Below are positions 1-11,200 of a stretch of DNA of 64,000 nt, piece by piece. This DNA comes from Shinisaurus crocodilurus (lineage: Eukaryota; Chordata; Lepidosauria; Squamata; Shinisauridae). Both the position numbers and the translations under genes were made by a program. The notes below the pieces were generated by a model. It saw only the letters and a list, made by a program, of their open reading frames with translations, made no database searches and was not told where the DNA came from. Position 1 is the first letter of the stretch. Every line of letters starts with the position of its first letter. The stretch is from assembly GCA_021292165.1 (NCBI GenBank), contig CM037876.1:39480575-39544574 (forward strand). The letters are read 5' to 3'.

Positions 1-121
1 TTACATCATGCACCTATGCATGGCTTGAGGTTTTGACTGTTCATTCCCAACAGCTCGCCGCCAGCTCTGGCCTATTTTTGGCTTGGCCCCAGCCACACAG
101 CACCCAATCTGCCACTACTAT

Positions 122-205
122 TTGTGTATTTATTCATTTGCTTTGTACCCTGCCTTTCTACCAAAAATGGCACTCAAGGTGGCTTACACAATTAAAACTG
201 ATTAA
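122..205 (-). mobile_element. LINE 3'-end fragment (BovB/L2-type tail)
   Basis: Read on the minus strand, this has the phrase for a LINE 3' end: CCTTGAGTGCCATTTTTGG, then AAAGGCAGGG and an AATAAAT-rich tail. The same phrase occurs in the plus orientation at 25738-25800, so both belong to one family. It is only a 3' scrap with no coding part. RTE/BovB and L2-like tails look alike at this length, so the clade is left open. Confidence 0.5.
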
Positions 206-1437
206 AACAATAATCCCCGGTATGTGTCTCAAGAGAGATTTCCTCCAAGGGAATGTGGCCTGGGACATAAAAAGAAAAAGCCCCCCCCCTGCTCTGAACT
301 ATATGAAAATGGTTGTATTTATACTTAGTCCAATTGTGTATTGGCCTTCATTGTCTGCGTATTTGTGTGGTGCTTTCATAGAAGGATTCTGTGCTGGATT
401 GTGCCCATTACTGTAATGTATTTATCTTTAAAAACAAAACAAAAAACATGCTGTTACCCATCCTAAGAATAAGGCAAGCTAAGTTCTAAATAAATGAATA
501 ATACAGCTGACATTATGTCTCAGTTTTAGGCTGCAGCCAAATACAGTTGTCACACATAACTATGAAATTTGTATGCAGCAATATGTTCCAGCGCTCTAGA
601 TTTTTAAAAATGCAGCATATATCCAATAAATTATTGTAAGACATGAAATACGACCACTGGGATTCTGTTCAAGGTGGCGATAACCAACTACCTTAGCTGT
701 ATAAGTGCCAGTCATAAGTCAGAGATGTCTTGGGGCCTCTTACACAGCAATGCATCGTTTCAAGACAATACATGTACAGTAATGGTTTTTGGGGTTGTTG
801 TTTTTTACTGGCACTCATTCCACCTTTCTACTCCACCTTGCGTACACTCCTATCAGTGTTTGCCAAGTGGTGGATTGTTTTTTTTAAAATATTGCATGCA
901 TTATAGGAGATAGCAGCTTTCTGACATATCTGTGGCTGAAATGAAATTCAAGGGGTGTAAAGAATGTGACAACAGAATTACCTAGTCACAGATACATGTG
1001 GACTGTATCCATTCAAGATCTTGTATTATCAAGATCTAACCTAACCTTGCCAGCTTTTGATTTCAAAAATTTTGGTCTCTGGGTGGATGAGGCCAGGGGT
1101 AGAGCTAGGAAGAAATCAGGGTAGAGCCCAGTGGGAGTGGGACTAATTGAAGGAGCTTTCTGTTTGCTCCTCTGCCTGGTGCTAGCTAAGCTGGGCTGAG
1201 TCTGTGCTGGCATTCTAGCGCAGGCTGAAGGAGTTGTGCAGGGGAGTGGGCACGAGAGCGATTCCCACAGTTGCCACTCCCAAGTTGTCACCATGGCTCT
1301 GCCACCATCCAGCCTGATGGCTTTTGCTGGCACTATGGAGGGAGCACGCACCATTTTGCAGCATGCAAAAGGGTAAGTTAAGGTTGAGCCCAACAACCTG
1401 CCTCCCTGGGACACATCATGCATGGGTTACACAGACA
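206..1437. other. Unrecognised AT-rich sequence
   Basis: No gene or repeat junction is recognised here. The longest open frame (136 codons, minus, 1013-1423) has no domain-like features and low-complexity Pro/Ser content, so I take it as a chance frame in the GC-richer block 1080-1420. Confidence 0.5.
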
Positions 1438-1594
1438 GGCGGTAGTGAATGCCTCCCTCAAGGAGGGAGTGATGCCACCAGCCCTTAAGGAGGCAGCAAT
1501 AAATCAGCTTCTAAAGAAGCCCTCTTTGAATCCCCAAGATCTGAACAACTTCCTCCCAGTCTCCAATATGCCATTTCTGGGCAAGCTGATTGAG
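1438..1594 (+). mobile_element. Internal shard of L2-like LINE reverse transcriptase
   Basis: A 157-bp piece encodes an RT segment that includes PPALKEAAINQLLKKPSLN and the fingers motif around PVSNMPFLGKLIE. It differs at only about two positions by eye from the reverse complement of the same segment inside the long minus-strand copy (about 4150-4310). Both ends are abrupt and internal to the element; it has no 3' tail, so it is not a simple 5'-truncated insertion. It abuts the zinc-finger LINE fragment directly at 1594/1595. Confidence 0.8.
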
Positions 1595-2360
1595 ACAGGA
1601 CATCATCAGGCGATCACTCGTGACCGAGTAAGATTGTCTTCCGGGATAAAAGGAGGAAATTCTAAAGAAGATTGTGTAGACTCTAGCGATGGGTCCGTAA
1701 GTGACTGTGGAGGCCAATTCTAGATCCACACAGCTTCCCACAGTGAGGACACAGGTTACCAGATAGAAGATGGTCCTGTAAAGGATTCATTTGACGTGCT
1801 TTTCGCTTAGCACGTTTCTCCCTTTCACCTTGCACTCGGGCTTCTTCAAAGTCCATGGAACCTTTGTGAAAGGCCAACCTCCATTTAGATCGTTCATGGG
1901 CCAGAGCTTCCCAGTTTTCGATGTTTATATTGCATTTTTTTAAATTAGCCTTATGAACATCTTTAAACCTCTTATATTGACCACCGATATTCCGCTTTCC
2001 ATCCTTGAGTTGGGAGTAAAGTACCGGTAACTGCTTTGGGAGACGGCAGTCAGGCATTCGAACAACATGACCGGTCCACTGAAGTTGGCGTTGAAGGATC
2101 ATTTTTTCAATGCTAGTAGTCTTTGCTTCTTCCAGTACACTGACATTTGTTCGCCTATCTTCCCAAGTAATTTGCAGGATTTTCCGGAGGCAACGTTGAT
2201 GAAACCTTTCAAGGAGGTGGAAGTGACGTTTATAGATAGTCCATGTTTCGCAGGCATACAATAAAGTTGGTAATACAATGGCTTCATAAACCAGCGTTTT
2301 GGTCTTCTTACAGATATCCCGATCCTCGAACACTCTATGTTTCATTCGAGAAAATACAAG
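1595..2360 (-). mobile_element. Non-LTR retrotransposon, RT C-terminus with terminal C2H2 finger
   Basis: A minus-strand frame stays open for 243 codons down to about 1683. Its first ~20 residues are not element-like; homology starts near KHRVFEDRD. It then has LPTLLYACETWT, a segment typical of the region after the RT domain in several animal non-LTR retrotransposons, then GHVVRMPD, a basic stretch (REKRAKRKAR), and a C-terminal C2H2-type finger (CPHCGKLC then HSHLRTH). Endonuclease and catalytic RT are missing, so it is 5'-truncated near 2360. The lack of stops suggests a fairly young insertion. The clade cannot be fixed by eye; it differs from the L2-like and CR1 elements here. Confidence 0.75.
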
Positions 2361-2671
2361 CATGTACACTAAATGAATATCATGCTGTCCATAATGTTTA
2401 GAGACCCACTCCATGTTTTTCTAGTAATTTTAACATACCAGAATCTGGAACAGTTGCAACCCAAGTTTTATTCAGGATTCGTGCCTTCTGAAAGCGAGAT
2501 TTGGTTAGGCAGCCAGCCACATAGAATTCCTGTAGCTCTCAGTCTATATACCTGTATCTATTAAAATATTCTTAATAAAATGACGCTTCAGCTTGAACAC
2601 TTTATTTGCCTTTTCCTGGGTCCCTGAAGAACCTTACATTGCTAACTTTTATTTTATTTTATTGAAAAAAA
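2361..2671. other. Unrecognised spacer between LINE fragments
   Basis: Lies between the truncated zinc-finger LINE and the CR1 scrap. It is AT-rich, with no coding signal or repeat terminus that I recognise. Confidence 0.5.
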
Positions 2672-2732
2672 ACAGCTGCCCTTCTCTGAATGCGTTCCAA
2701 TTTATCTGAATCCCTCTTAAAGTGTGGGGTAC
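2672..2732 (-). mobile_element. CR1 fragment
   Basis: On the minus strand this matches the CR1 phrase that starts at CACACTTTAAG and runs through a segment reading like AAACTGGAGAGGGTTCAGAG; the plus-strand CR1 at 34084-34135 carries the same phrase. The L2-like 3' tail begins directly beside it, so the L2-like element may have inserted into this CR1 copy. The matching other side of the CR1 was not found. Confidence 0.65.
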
Positions 2733-5700
2733 ATTTATTATTATTTATTTATTATTATTTACATTTATTTATCGCCCATCTGACCGGCAAACCGGCCACC
2801 TTGGGCAATGTACACAAAATAAAATACAGGATAAAATACATTTAAAACAAAATAAAATTTTAAAATCGTAGCCCACCCCATATTCCTGCCTGAACAGCCA
2901 TGTTTTTAGTGAGCGGCGGAAGCTCAGCAGAGAGGGGGCATGGCGGAGGTCACTCGGGAGAGAGTTCCACAGTACAGGGGCTGCCACAGAAAAGGCCCTC
3001 TTCCTAGTCCCCACCAGTCTAGCTGCTCTTGCTGAAGGGACAAGGAGAAGGCCGTCTGTGCCAGATCTTGTTGAGCAGCCTACTTGGTGTTGCTGGAGAC
3101 GCTCCTTGAGATAGACTGGACCGGAGCCGTATAGGGTTTTAAAGGTCAAAACCAACACCTTGAATTTGGCTTGGCAAGCAACTGGTAGCCAGTGCAGCTC
3201 CTTGAGCACTGGAGTGATGTGATCCCGCCGGCGGCTAACTTTAACCAGGCGAGCCGCTGCGTTCTGTACCAGCTGTAGCTTCTGAACCGTCTTCAAGGGT
3301 AACCCCACATAGAGCGCATTACAGTAGTCTAGGCGAGAGGAGACCAAGGCATGAACCACTGATGGGAGCAGATGATTAGGAAGGTAGGGGTGCAGCTGCT
3401 GTATCAGATGGAGTTGATACAGCGCCACCCAGCTCACAGCTGACACCTGAGCCTCCATGGACAGCTGGGAGTCTAGAATGACCCCCAAGCTGTGGACCTG
3501 GTCCTTCAGGGGTAGATGTACCCCATTCAGCACCAGCCACCAGGTCAACATCCCCTAACCTCCCCTTGTCCCCCACCAGAAGTACCTCGGTCTTGTCGGG
3601 GTTCAGCTTCAGCATGTTCCTTCCCAACCAGCCACCCACTGACTCCAGGCACTTGGACAGGGTCTCAACAGCCAACCTTGGTGAGGAATTGAAAGAGGTA
3701 GAGCTGCAAGTCATCCACATACTGATGACAATGCACCCCAAACCTCCTGATGATAGCTCCCAGCGGCTTTAGGTAGATGTTAAATAACATCGGGGAGAGG
3801 ATGGAACCCTGCGGCACCCCACAAGTGAGTGGCCGAGGGTCCGAAGCCTCCTCCCCAAGAACTACCCTCTGGTACCTTCCAGAGAGGAAGGACCAGAACC
3901 ACTGCAATACAATGTCTCCCACACCCAACCCCTCCAGGTGGTCCAGGAGGATACTGTGGTCAATGGTATCAAAAGCCGCTGAGAGATCGAGGAGGACTAT
4001 AAAAGAGCATTCACCCCTATTCAAAGCCCTCCTCATATCATCCACCAAGGTACCAAGGCCATTTCCGTCCCATGTCCAGGCCTGAAGCCTGACTGGCATG
4101 GATCTAAATAATCGGCTTCATCCAAATGTGCCTTCAACTGAGCCCCCACCACTCGCTCAATCAGCTTGCCCAGAAATGGCATATTGGAGACTGGGCGGAA
4201 GTTGTTCAGATCTTGGGGATTCAAAGAGGGCTTCTTTAGAAGCTGATTTATTGCTGCCTCCTTAAGGGCTGGTGGCATCACTCCCTCCTTGAGAGAGGCA
4301 TTCACTACCGCCCTGATCCCCTCACCCAGTCTCTCCCTGCAGCTCATAATGAGCCACGGCGGGCAAGGATCAAGCAAGCAGGTGGTCGGCCTCACAGATG
4401 AGAGCACCTTGTCCACTTCATCAGAAGGAAGAAGCTGGAACCGATCCCACAAAACCGGTCTGCCATTGGCCTCCTCCCACTCACTTCCTGTGTCCACGAC
4501 ACACGAAATCCCACTCCTAATCCGATCAATTTTATCTGTGAAGTGTTTCACTAAAGCCTCCAGGAGGCTTTAGACTGTTCCATTGGGTTCGGAGCGACTG
4601 GACCGACCAGACTCTGGACCACTTGGAACAGCCTCCTGGGGCAGCACTCTATAGACGCAATGGAGGCAGCATAGAAATTCTTTTTTGCTGCCTTCACTGC
4701 CACCTTGTAGGCTGAAGATGCAGCTCTAACCTGTGTTTGATTGTCTTCGGAGTGGGATTTACGCCATCGGCGCTCTAGCCTTCTCACCTCTCATTTCAGA
4801 GCTCGCAGCGAAGGATTGAACCATGGTGCCGTGCGAGCTCTGTTTAGGCAAAGAGGGCGCTTCGGGGCAACTCGGTCTAATGCCCTGGTGATTGCAGCAT
4901 TCCTGTCATCCACCAGGGTCTCGACCGAGCTACCGTTTGTGTGCTCCAATTCCCCAAGCGCGTTCAGGAATCCATCTGGATCCATAAGATGCCTGGGGCG
5001 GATCATCCTAATAGGTCCCTCACCCCTGCAGAGAGGTTGTGGCACAGAGAAATCCAACCCCATCAGATAGTGATCTGACCATGACAAGGGGGTGGTGGAT
5101 ATACCCCCGATTTCCAGATCATTTCCCCCCTCTCCAGAAACAAAAACCAAGTCCAGTGCCTGACCGGCTACATGGGTAGGTCCAGTTAATACAGGGTGTA
5201 GCTCCCAGGAAGCCATGGTCTCTATGAAGTCCCGAGGTGCCCCCGTGAGGGCAGCCCCCGAATGCATGTTGAAATCCCCCAGCACCAATAGTCTGGGGGA
5301 CTACACACGCACATCAGAGACCATCTCCAGCACCTCGGCCAGGGAGTCTGTCGTGCAGCGGGGTGGATGGTACACGAGCAGAATCCCCAGGCTGCCCTTA
5401 GGACCCAACCTCCAGTACATGCACTCAATAAACTTGGTCTCCCGGAGAGGGAGTCTGGTAAGGACCAAGGACTCCTGGTAAATAACAGCCACTCCCACTC
5501 CCCGTCCCCCAACTCTTGGTTGCTGGGCATACGAGAAACCAGCCGGACACAAGGCCACCAGAGTTGGAGCAGCGGCCTCATCCAGCCAGGTTTTTGTAAT
5601 ACATGCCAGGTCCGCACCCTCATCCAGGATCAAGTCATGGATGAGAGATGTTTTTTGGGTAACGGACCTGGCATTGCACAACAGCAAACGCAAGGCAGAG

Positions 5701-5880
5701 GAAGGAGACACGCATCCCCCAGTTATCCCTCGGCTCTGGGCAAGCCCAGAACAAGGGATAGGTATTAAGCATCTATCCCTTGTCCCCCTTAATCGGCGTG
5801 GCCGATTTTCATTTTTCTCCTCCTCAGGAGTTTCCCCTCCAAACATGCACAGCCAGCATTTCTTTTTCAAGGGCTATGCC
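2733..5880 (-). pseudogene. Nearly complete L2-like LINE, endonuclease plus RT, inactivated
   Basis: Read from 5880 down to 2733: an AP-endonuclease domain (LLLCNARSV, then ITKTWLDE, GDFNMHSG and SWSDHYL), a linker, the RT ([22 protein letters not shown] and the catalytic YVDD at 3721-3710), the C-terminal region (SSRLDYCNALYVGLPLK, HITPVLKELHWLPV, LWNSLPSDL) and a TAAATA-rich 3' tail. HITPVLKELHWLPV and LDYCNALYVGLP point to the L2 group; this is inference. The element is dead: in-frame TAG at 5303-5301, in-frame TGA at 4793-4791, frame changes near 4551, 4060, 3670 and 3540, and the endonuclease ITETW glutamate is Lys at 5594-5592. The 5' limit is uncertain and may extend toward 6200. Confidence 0.85.
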
Positions 5881-7140
5881 AAGTGGTCATTGTCCAGTCA
5901 TACTCAAGATGGCAAACATTTTCCCCCTAGTAATAATATACCAAACGTAAGGACGACAGCTCCGACTGAATTTCAAGTATCGACAGGAATAGACACACAA
6001 CTTTTTCACCCAACTGAAATGAATTTGAGATTCATCAATAGAGGTCTGTTATCTTGCCCTGCTGACCCAGAGTGTATATTTCATCTTATCTATCCCCTAT
6101 TAAAGATCCCCCCCAAACTTTCAACACTACAGTCATTATTTATGTACAAGTTGACTCCCGTGGGAGGGGTTTGGATAGACTTGGTCACGCAATAAAATCA
6201 CACAGCCTTCCCAGGCGGGCTAGTATTTCCTTCAGTACGGATAGGCAGTAATTGAAATGAAAACCTCATGTCGCCTCGTTTCCCCATTTGGGATGAATTA
6301 CCCATGTAGAAACTTCACTGCCAACTCTGTGTTACTGACAGTGTCATTAAGCTAGTGCCACCAGGGACAAATCCTTTTACACACTGAACAGTGATACTTT
6401 TATGCTGGAAAATGCATTTTGTGGTATTCCTAACACTGCATGTTGTGTTGGGAGGTGGGCACCTATCCTGTGCAAAAAATAAATAAATAATAATTTTAAA
6501 AAATATCTAGGCAGAACTTTCAAAGCATCCATTGTTAGAAGCCAGTGCATGTTTGCACAGGGCAATCATTTCCCCCCCTTTGGCTAGGTCTTGCAACCTA
6601 CAAGAAAGACTTACTATTTTTCCTGTTCCCTTACCTTTACAATTTGTGCATTTGCATTCTGACCATAAATTAAAGATGAGTCCAAATCTTGCTCATATCT
6701 GTGTTTATGATGAGACTGTGGCAAAGTAAAGTAGCTGCCTCTAGGAAATTTCAAGGAAGATAAATCTATGCTGCATATTACAAATCACTTATATTTATAC
6801 TGGAGTAATCCTGGAATATTTCCTTGGATTCCAGCAGTACTTCTTTGCAGAAGAAGGGCACAATTCTATACGAGCGATCTGCCAGCCAAGGGGCCGCAAC
6901 GTTCAGCAGAAGCTCCGCAACGCTAGCAGAATGCCACTGAACTCACTGGAATATTTCTGAAATTTTTCTCCCATTGCTGCCCGCACACACTGACAACTAT
7001 CTCATTCTCGTTTCCACAACAGAGCAACCCCTGCAACCCCACTGATATGTCAATGGAAAGGCAGAACAGTCAAAATGGGGTGGAGATGTGGATGGACGTT
7101 GGCAGCACAGGGGAGGAGCACACTTACACAAAATCCTATA
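5881..7140. other. Mostly unrecognised; may hold the 5' part of the L2-like LINE
   Basis: 5881-6200 may be the untranslated leader of the adjacent minus-strand LINE, but there is no second copy here to compare it with. The rest has no recognised gene or element. A GGGCACAATTC phrase near 6857 resembles MITE ends seen elsewhere in the window, but no partner end was found. Confidence 0.4.
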
Positions 7141-7382
7141 CAGGCAGTCCCCGGGTTACGAACATCCCGACTTATGGACAACTCATACTTAAGAATGAAC
7201 CGCCATAAATGTAAAAATCTGAGTTAAATACAATGGTTCGGACTTACAAATGCACACACTATACTTTGCGACACTTTGCGACACTTTGCAAACATTCCGC
7301 AGCTTCTGTTCTGACTTACGTACACATTTGACTTAAAGACAGGCTTATGAATGGATTTCATTCATAACCCGGGGACTACCTG
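7141..7382. mobile_element. Mariner/Tigger-like MITE with TA duplication
   Basis: A 242-bp element with terminal inverted repeats: left CAGGCAGTCCCCGGGTTACG, right an almost perfect complement ending GGGGACTACCTG. It is flanked on both sides by TA, the target duplication of Tc1/mariner-type transposases. The interior is AT-rich, contains a short CGACACTTTG tandem at about 7268-7292, and has no open frame, so it is non-autonomous. Confidence 0.85.
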
Positions 7383-7959
7383 TACTCCTTCAGTCCATGG
7401 CCACACCCCTGTTGACAGCACAACTTTACATTAGACCCCGACCTGGCGGATGAAGTTTTCCTCCAATTGCTGCCCCCGCATTGATGATAACCCCACCCAC
7501 ATTGCCACGCCAGAGCATAGGCTATGCTGTAACTCAACACCCAACCACAGCACACCACCACCAGAATATAAACCCCGCACAGGGATCTCATATCTCAGGG
7601 GACAGGGCACGTGGCATGGGGCTGTATCACTTGAGCCTCATGTCATGCATACCTAGAGCTCATAAGGGGAACATTGGAGAAAGGAGAACAAAAAAGGAGA
7701 ACTTTTGTACAAAACAGCCTGGCCTTACAAGACAGAGTACTTTCAAATGGTGTGCTTGCTGTTGTTATTTTTTTTAATGGGAAGTGTATATGTGCCCATT
7801 CTTCCACTTTATAAAAATAAAATATTGTTTGGGAGATGAGGGGAGAAGTATTTTAATTAGACTTCTAGTGTAGATGCTGTTTGTCATAGCTTTTAACCCG
7901 AGGTACTTGTTGGTTATAGTCTCCTGCTGCTGTGTGCATGCGTGCGCGTGCACACGTGT
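7383..7959. other. Unrecognised sequence
   Basis: No gene or repeat ends found. Overlapping open frames of 60-98 codons at 7450-7777 share no features of a conserved protein. Alternating purine/pyrimidine runs (TGCATGCGTGCGCGTGCACA) occur at about 7935-7955. Confidence 0.45.
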
Positions 7960-8092
7960 GCATGCTGCAATTTTATGTCTTATTCTTATAGAAACAATTT
8001 TATCTGATCATTTTATTTGGTTTTTATCTGTCTTGGGGTTCCTGATGGACAGAAAGGAGGATTACAAATATTTCAAGTAAATAAATATGTAT
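7960..8092 (+). mobile_element. LINE 3'-end fragment
   Basis: Ends in the LINE 3' phrase CTTGGGGTTCCTGATGGACAG, then GGAGGATTACAAA and an AAATAAATA tail, in the plus direction. It is a non-coding 3' scrap and diverged, so the clade is uncertain (L2 or RTE type). Confidence 0.45.
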
Positions 8093-8686
8093 GATGTGCC
8101 ATTTAAAGCCTTCTCTGATTTGCTATGCTTATCTAGTCCACGAGGTAAGGTTCCTTCTCCCTTTCCCTCTTCCTTTGGATCTGTTGTCACTGAAAAAAGG
8201 GACTACAAAGAATATGTAAAAGCATTCATCTTCAGGTTTGGTGCTGTAGCATAATAGTTGCAGGCATTGCCTGTCAAAGTGGAAGGTTATGTCTTCTAAC
8301 CCCATCGCACATTTCTTCTTTTTTCAAGTCTTTTTCAAATTTCAACAATCTTAATATAAACTTAAATGTAATTTAAGACACTTGCTCTATCTCCCCCAAA
8401 CATTAATGGTTATTTTTAGTGGGAACATTTGTAGAAATAAAAATGGCAAGTTATGCAGCCAGCCTTACTGCAACTTAGATCAAAATGTTTCTGAATTTTA
8501 AAACTGTGCAAAAAACATTTTGTTGTGATAAACTTAAGGATTGTATTAAGGACTAGAGAATAGAGAGCTGCAGCTGGAGCGTGCATGAGCAATGGTCTTG
8601 AAAAATTATTACAGTACAAGCTGGAAAATAGAGGTAATCAACAGCTGCCACTCCATGTGCAGGACAAAGTAAATCAGATCCATTAA
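8093..8686. other. Unrecognised sequence
   Basis: Nothing recognised. A weak tRNA-like stretch at about 8240-8305 (TAGCATAATAGTT, then CTTCTAACCCC) could be a decayed SINE head, but the boxes are too degraded to call. Confidence 0.4.
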
Positions 8687-8805
8687 GGGTGCAATCCTAT
8701 GCAGGTTTAGACAGAAGAAAGGCCTACAACTCCCAGCATGCCTGGCTGGGGCATGCTGGGAGTTGTGGGCCTTTTTCCTGTCTAAACCTGCATAGGATTG
8801 CACTT
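8687..8805. mobile_element. Foldback MITE, family A
   Basis: A 119-bp near-perfect palindrome. It starts GGGTGCAATCCTATGCAGG, and the arms meet around CCCAGCATGCCTGGC. It is flanked by TAA on both sides (8684-8686 and 8806-8808). Further copies lie at 20077-20180 and 25387-25518, both flanked by TTA, with half copies elsewhere. The 3-bp TWA duplication suggests mobilisation by a PIF/Harbinger-type transposase (inference). No coding capacity. Confidence 0.85.
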
Positions 8806-9592
8806 TAAATCCCTATTCCTGCATGTATCATATGAACAATAATTACATGATGGAGCTGGCTCCATTGGCCCCGCCCACACCCTGACTTTGCTGTAAAGAC
8901 ATCCACGTGTTGGGCAGGACACGTAAAAGAGTGCCTAGATACACTCACCCATGATGCTTGGTGTGTGTAGGTGCGCCACACAATTAGGACCCCCCGTTGT
9001 ACAGAGGCCCCAATCATATGGAACACCCACCTCCATGTGATTATGGTTTTTGTCATGCATATATTCATAGGGCTCAGATATGCGGGAATTTGGAGGAAGG
9101 GAAATGTGGACACATCCCTAATTAACATTGTACCATGCTGAGACATTGCTGTACCTGAAGCATGAAGTCTGAGTGACTTCCATGCCCATTGTTTTTATTG
9201 GGTGGGAGTACAGGGTTCAGACGACCTCCCCAGCCCCGCACACGTTGAAAGTATGTGCAAGGGGGTGTGTCATGGGGCTTTGTGGGCAACCCTTGCCCCT
9301 CACTGTGAATGCACACAGTGGCCACGCTCCACTGCTGCCTGCATGTTTAGCCAGTGTGTGAAAGGGCTGTACTTGCGTATGCTGTGTGGAAGTACAGCCC
9401 CTCCATTCAAGTGGAGAGCCTGGTTCAATCAGGTTCCGTACCTCATGTGGAGGAGCTCTATGTACATACATCAGTATGCATGTAGAGTACCCTTACATGC
9501 CAGCTGAATTCCCGGGCCACAGGTGTGTGTGGCTGTTCAACGATGGGGAACGGGGCTTGCCTGTACAACCCTGAACCTCTTCATGCAGTTAG

Positions 9593-9594
<2 letters not shown>
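8806..9594. other. Unrecognised, moderately GC-rich sequence
   Basis: No element ends or coding signal. Several overlapping open frames of 60-113 codons on both strands are mutual shadows with no recognisable motifs. Confidence 0.45.

Positions 9595-9646
<52 letters not shown>
9595..9646 (+). repeat. Compound microsatellite (TG)n(AG)n
   Basis: About 11 TG units are followed directly by 15 AG units. A second compound repeat of the same order lies at 21475-21541. A C-run follows at about 9687-9699. Confidence 0.95.
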
Positions 9647-9647
<1 letters not shown>

Positions 9648-9837
9648 ATGAGCTGAACCCCCCTAATACAGAGATTGGAGGCAGAACCCCCCCCCCCCCG
9701 TTCCAGGGAAGAACTGTTTCACTTTCCTCCATGTTACAGCTCACCCTATTCAGGTCAAAGCATTAACATCAGTATCAAAAAGGTGTGGGTTATGCCTTAA
9801 GTGTTTGAAGAAAGATCTGAGCCAAAATGCTTACAGT

Positions 9838-9945
9838 ATCTGGTGCCCTCCGGATGTTTCGACTACAACTCCCATCAGCCCCAGCCAGCATGGCCAATGG
9901 CCAGGGACTGTGGGTGTTGTAGTCCAAGACATATGAAGGGCATCA
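9838..9945. mobile_element. hAT-type foldback MITE, CCAGATGTT/ACTACAACTCCC family
   Basis: Carries the inverted arms of a MITE family found at 18795-18915, 32037-32175, 36545-36680 and 57280-57395: CCCTCCGGATGTTTCGACTA, then ACAACTCCCATCAGCCCC, and their complement 60 bp later. The intact copy at 36545 has an 8-bp duplication, which assigns the family to hAT. Ends are blurred here, so limits are approximate. Confidence 0.7.
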
Positions 9946-10004
9946 GCTTGTCTGTCCCTGCGTTAGACAAACAAACAGGCCAAATCTTTCTTACCTCTTG
10001 AAGT

Positions 10005-10400
10005 ATTTTATTTATTTATGTATGTATTTATTATTAGCATTTGTATACCACCTTATATGCTAAAATGCCATCAAGGCAGTGCACAACAATTTAAAACAAC
10101 AAACAGTAAAACAGTAAAATCAACAACATTAAAAATGGTAACAACATTAAACAGTAAAACACTACAACTACAAATTTCAAAAACGCTAAATTGAAAGGAT
10201 GCGTCTTTATAGCCGCATATTTCTTAAGGGAGCGCATTCCATAGTTTGAGGGCAACCCAGGAGAAGGCCTTTTCACACATGCACGACAAATGGGCCTCTG
10301 CGGGTAACAGTGCCCTCCAAAGGCCCTCTCCTGTAGAGCTTAACGCCTGGACAGATTCATAGCGATTTAGGCAGCTCCTTAGATATTTTCTATACTGTAT
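10005..10400 (-). mobile_element. Decayed L2-like LINE 3' end
   Basis: On the minus strand there is a remnant of the C-terminal coding part (EKAFSWVALKLWNALP, cf. KRAFSVAAPTLWNSLP at 33634-33690), followed by a 3' untranslated part that ends in an AT-rich ATAAATA tail at about 10010-10030. It has diverged far from the two good L2-like copies, so it may be a different subfamily. Confidence 0.6.
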
Positions 10401-11200
10401 GGAGTTGGAGCTGAAGAGCAAAAATATAGGGTAGCTAACAAGGTATAAAGAATGTTGCCCAGAGGTTATGCCTTCTGTAAAATAAAAGCAAGGCCCAATT
10501 TATTAGAAGATTCTACAGATAAGTCAGATCATGTTTATGGTGAACTTAGTGGTGTCTATAAACAGCTGGTGAGATTTGGCCCACTGAATAAAAAGGAAGG
10601 ACAGAAGCCTGCATACTGTAACTTGCTGTCTGTCCAAGTGAGTGACCACTAACATCCCGTAAGCCTCCCATTAAATTTGGCTACTTCAAAAATTACTACT
10701 GCATTGCTCAGTCGCTGAATAACCCCTTTCAGTAGGCAGCTTAAAAAATAAATAAATCAGAGTTTCTTTTGGAGCACACCCATTGATTTCAACAGAAACT
10801 TTTCAGAATAAATGGCTGAGGCAGCCAAAGCAGGAGAACAATTGAGGAATAGAGAAAAGGTCTGCTGATCATGCTCAGTCCCTTATGCTGTATTATGGTT
10901 CAATTGTGTTGAATTTATTCAGTGATGTCTTGCCAGGAGCACAATAGAACTGTAAATCAGCATAAGAAATTGACAACGAACTCCAACTCATGCTTTGTTT
11001 AGTATTGCTCAGGAAAGCCTAAGATTGCTAAGCAACATGCTGCAGACACAGCTTCTTACCTTATGCCTTTCCTACAATCTTTTTACATACCCTTCCTTCT
11101 TACCTGATAGAGCAGATACAACTCTCATTTTTGCATGCCTCTGAATACCAGTTGGTGGGCAACATGATCGGAAAGGTGCTATTGTGCTCATTTCCTGTGA
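10401..11200. other. Unrecognised sequence
   Basis: No gene or repeat junction recognised. The 66-codon frame at 10452-10652 has no domain features. Confidence 0.45.

Noticed and set aside
1013..1423. 136-codon minus-strand frame
   Set aside because: Low-complexity composition with no conserved motif or splice context; part of a GC-richer block of unknown nature.
5641..6195. 184-codon plus-strand frame
   Set aside because: The first 80 codons are antisense to the LINE endonuclease frame; the rest has no recognisable features.
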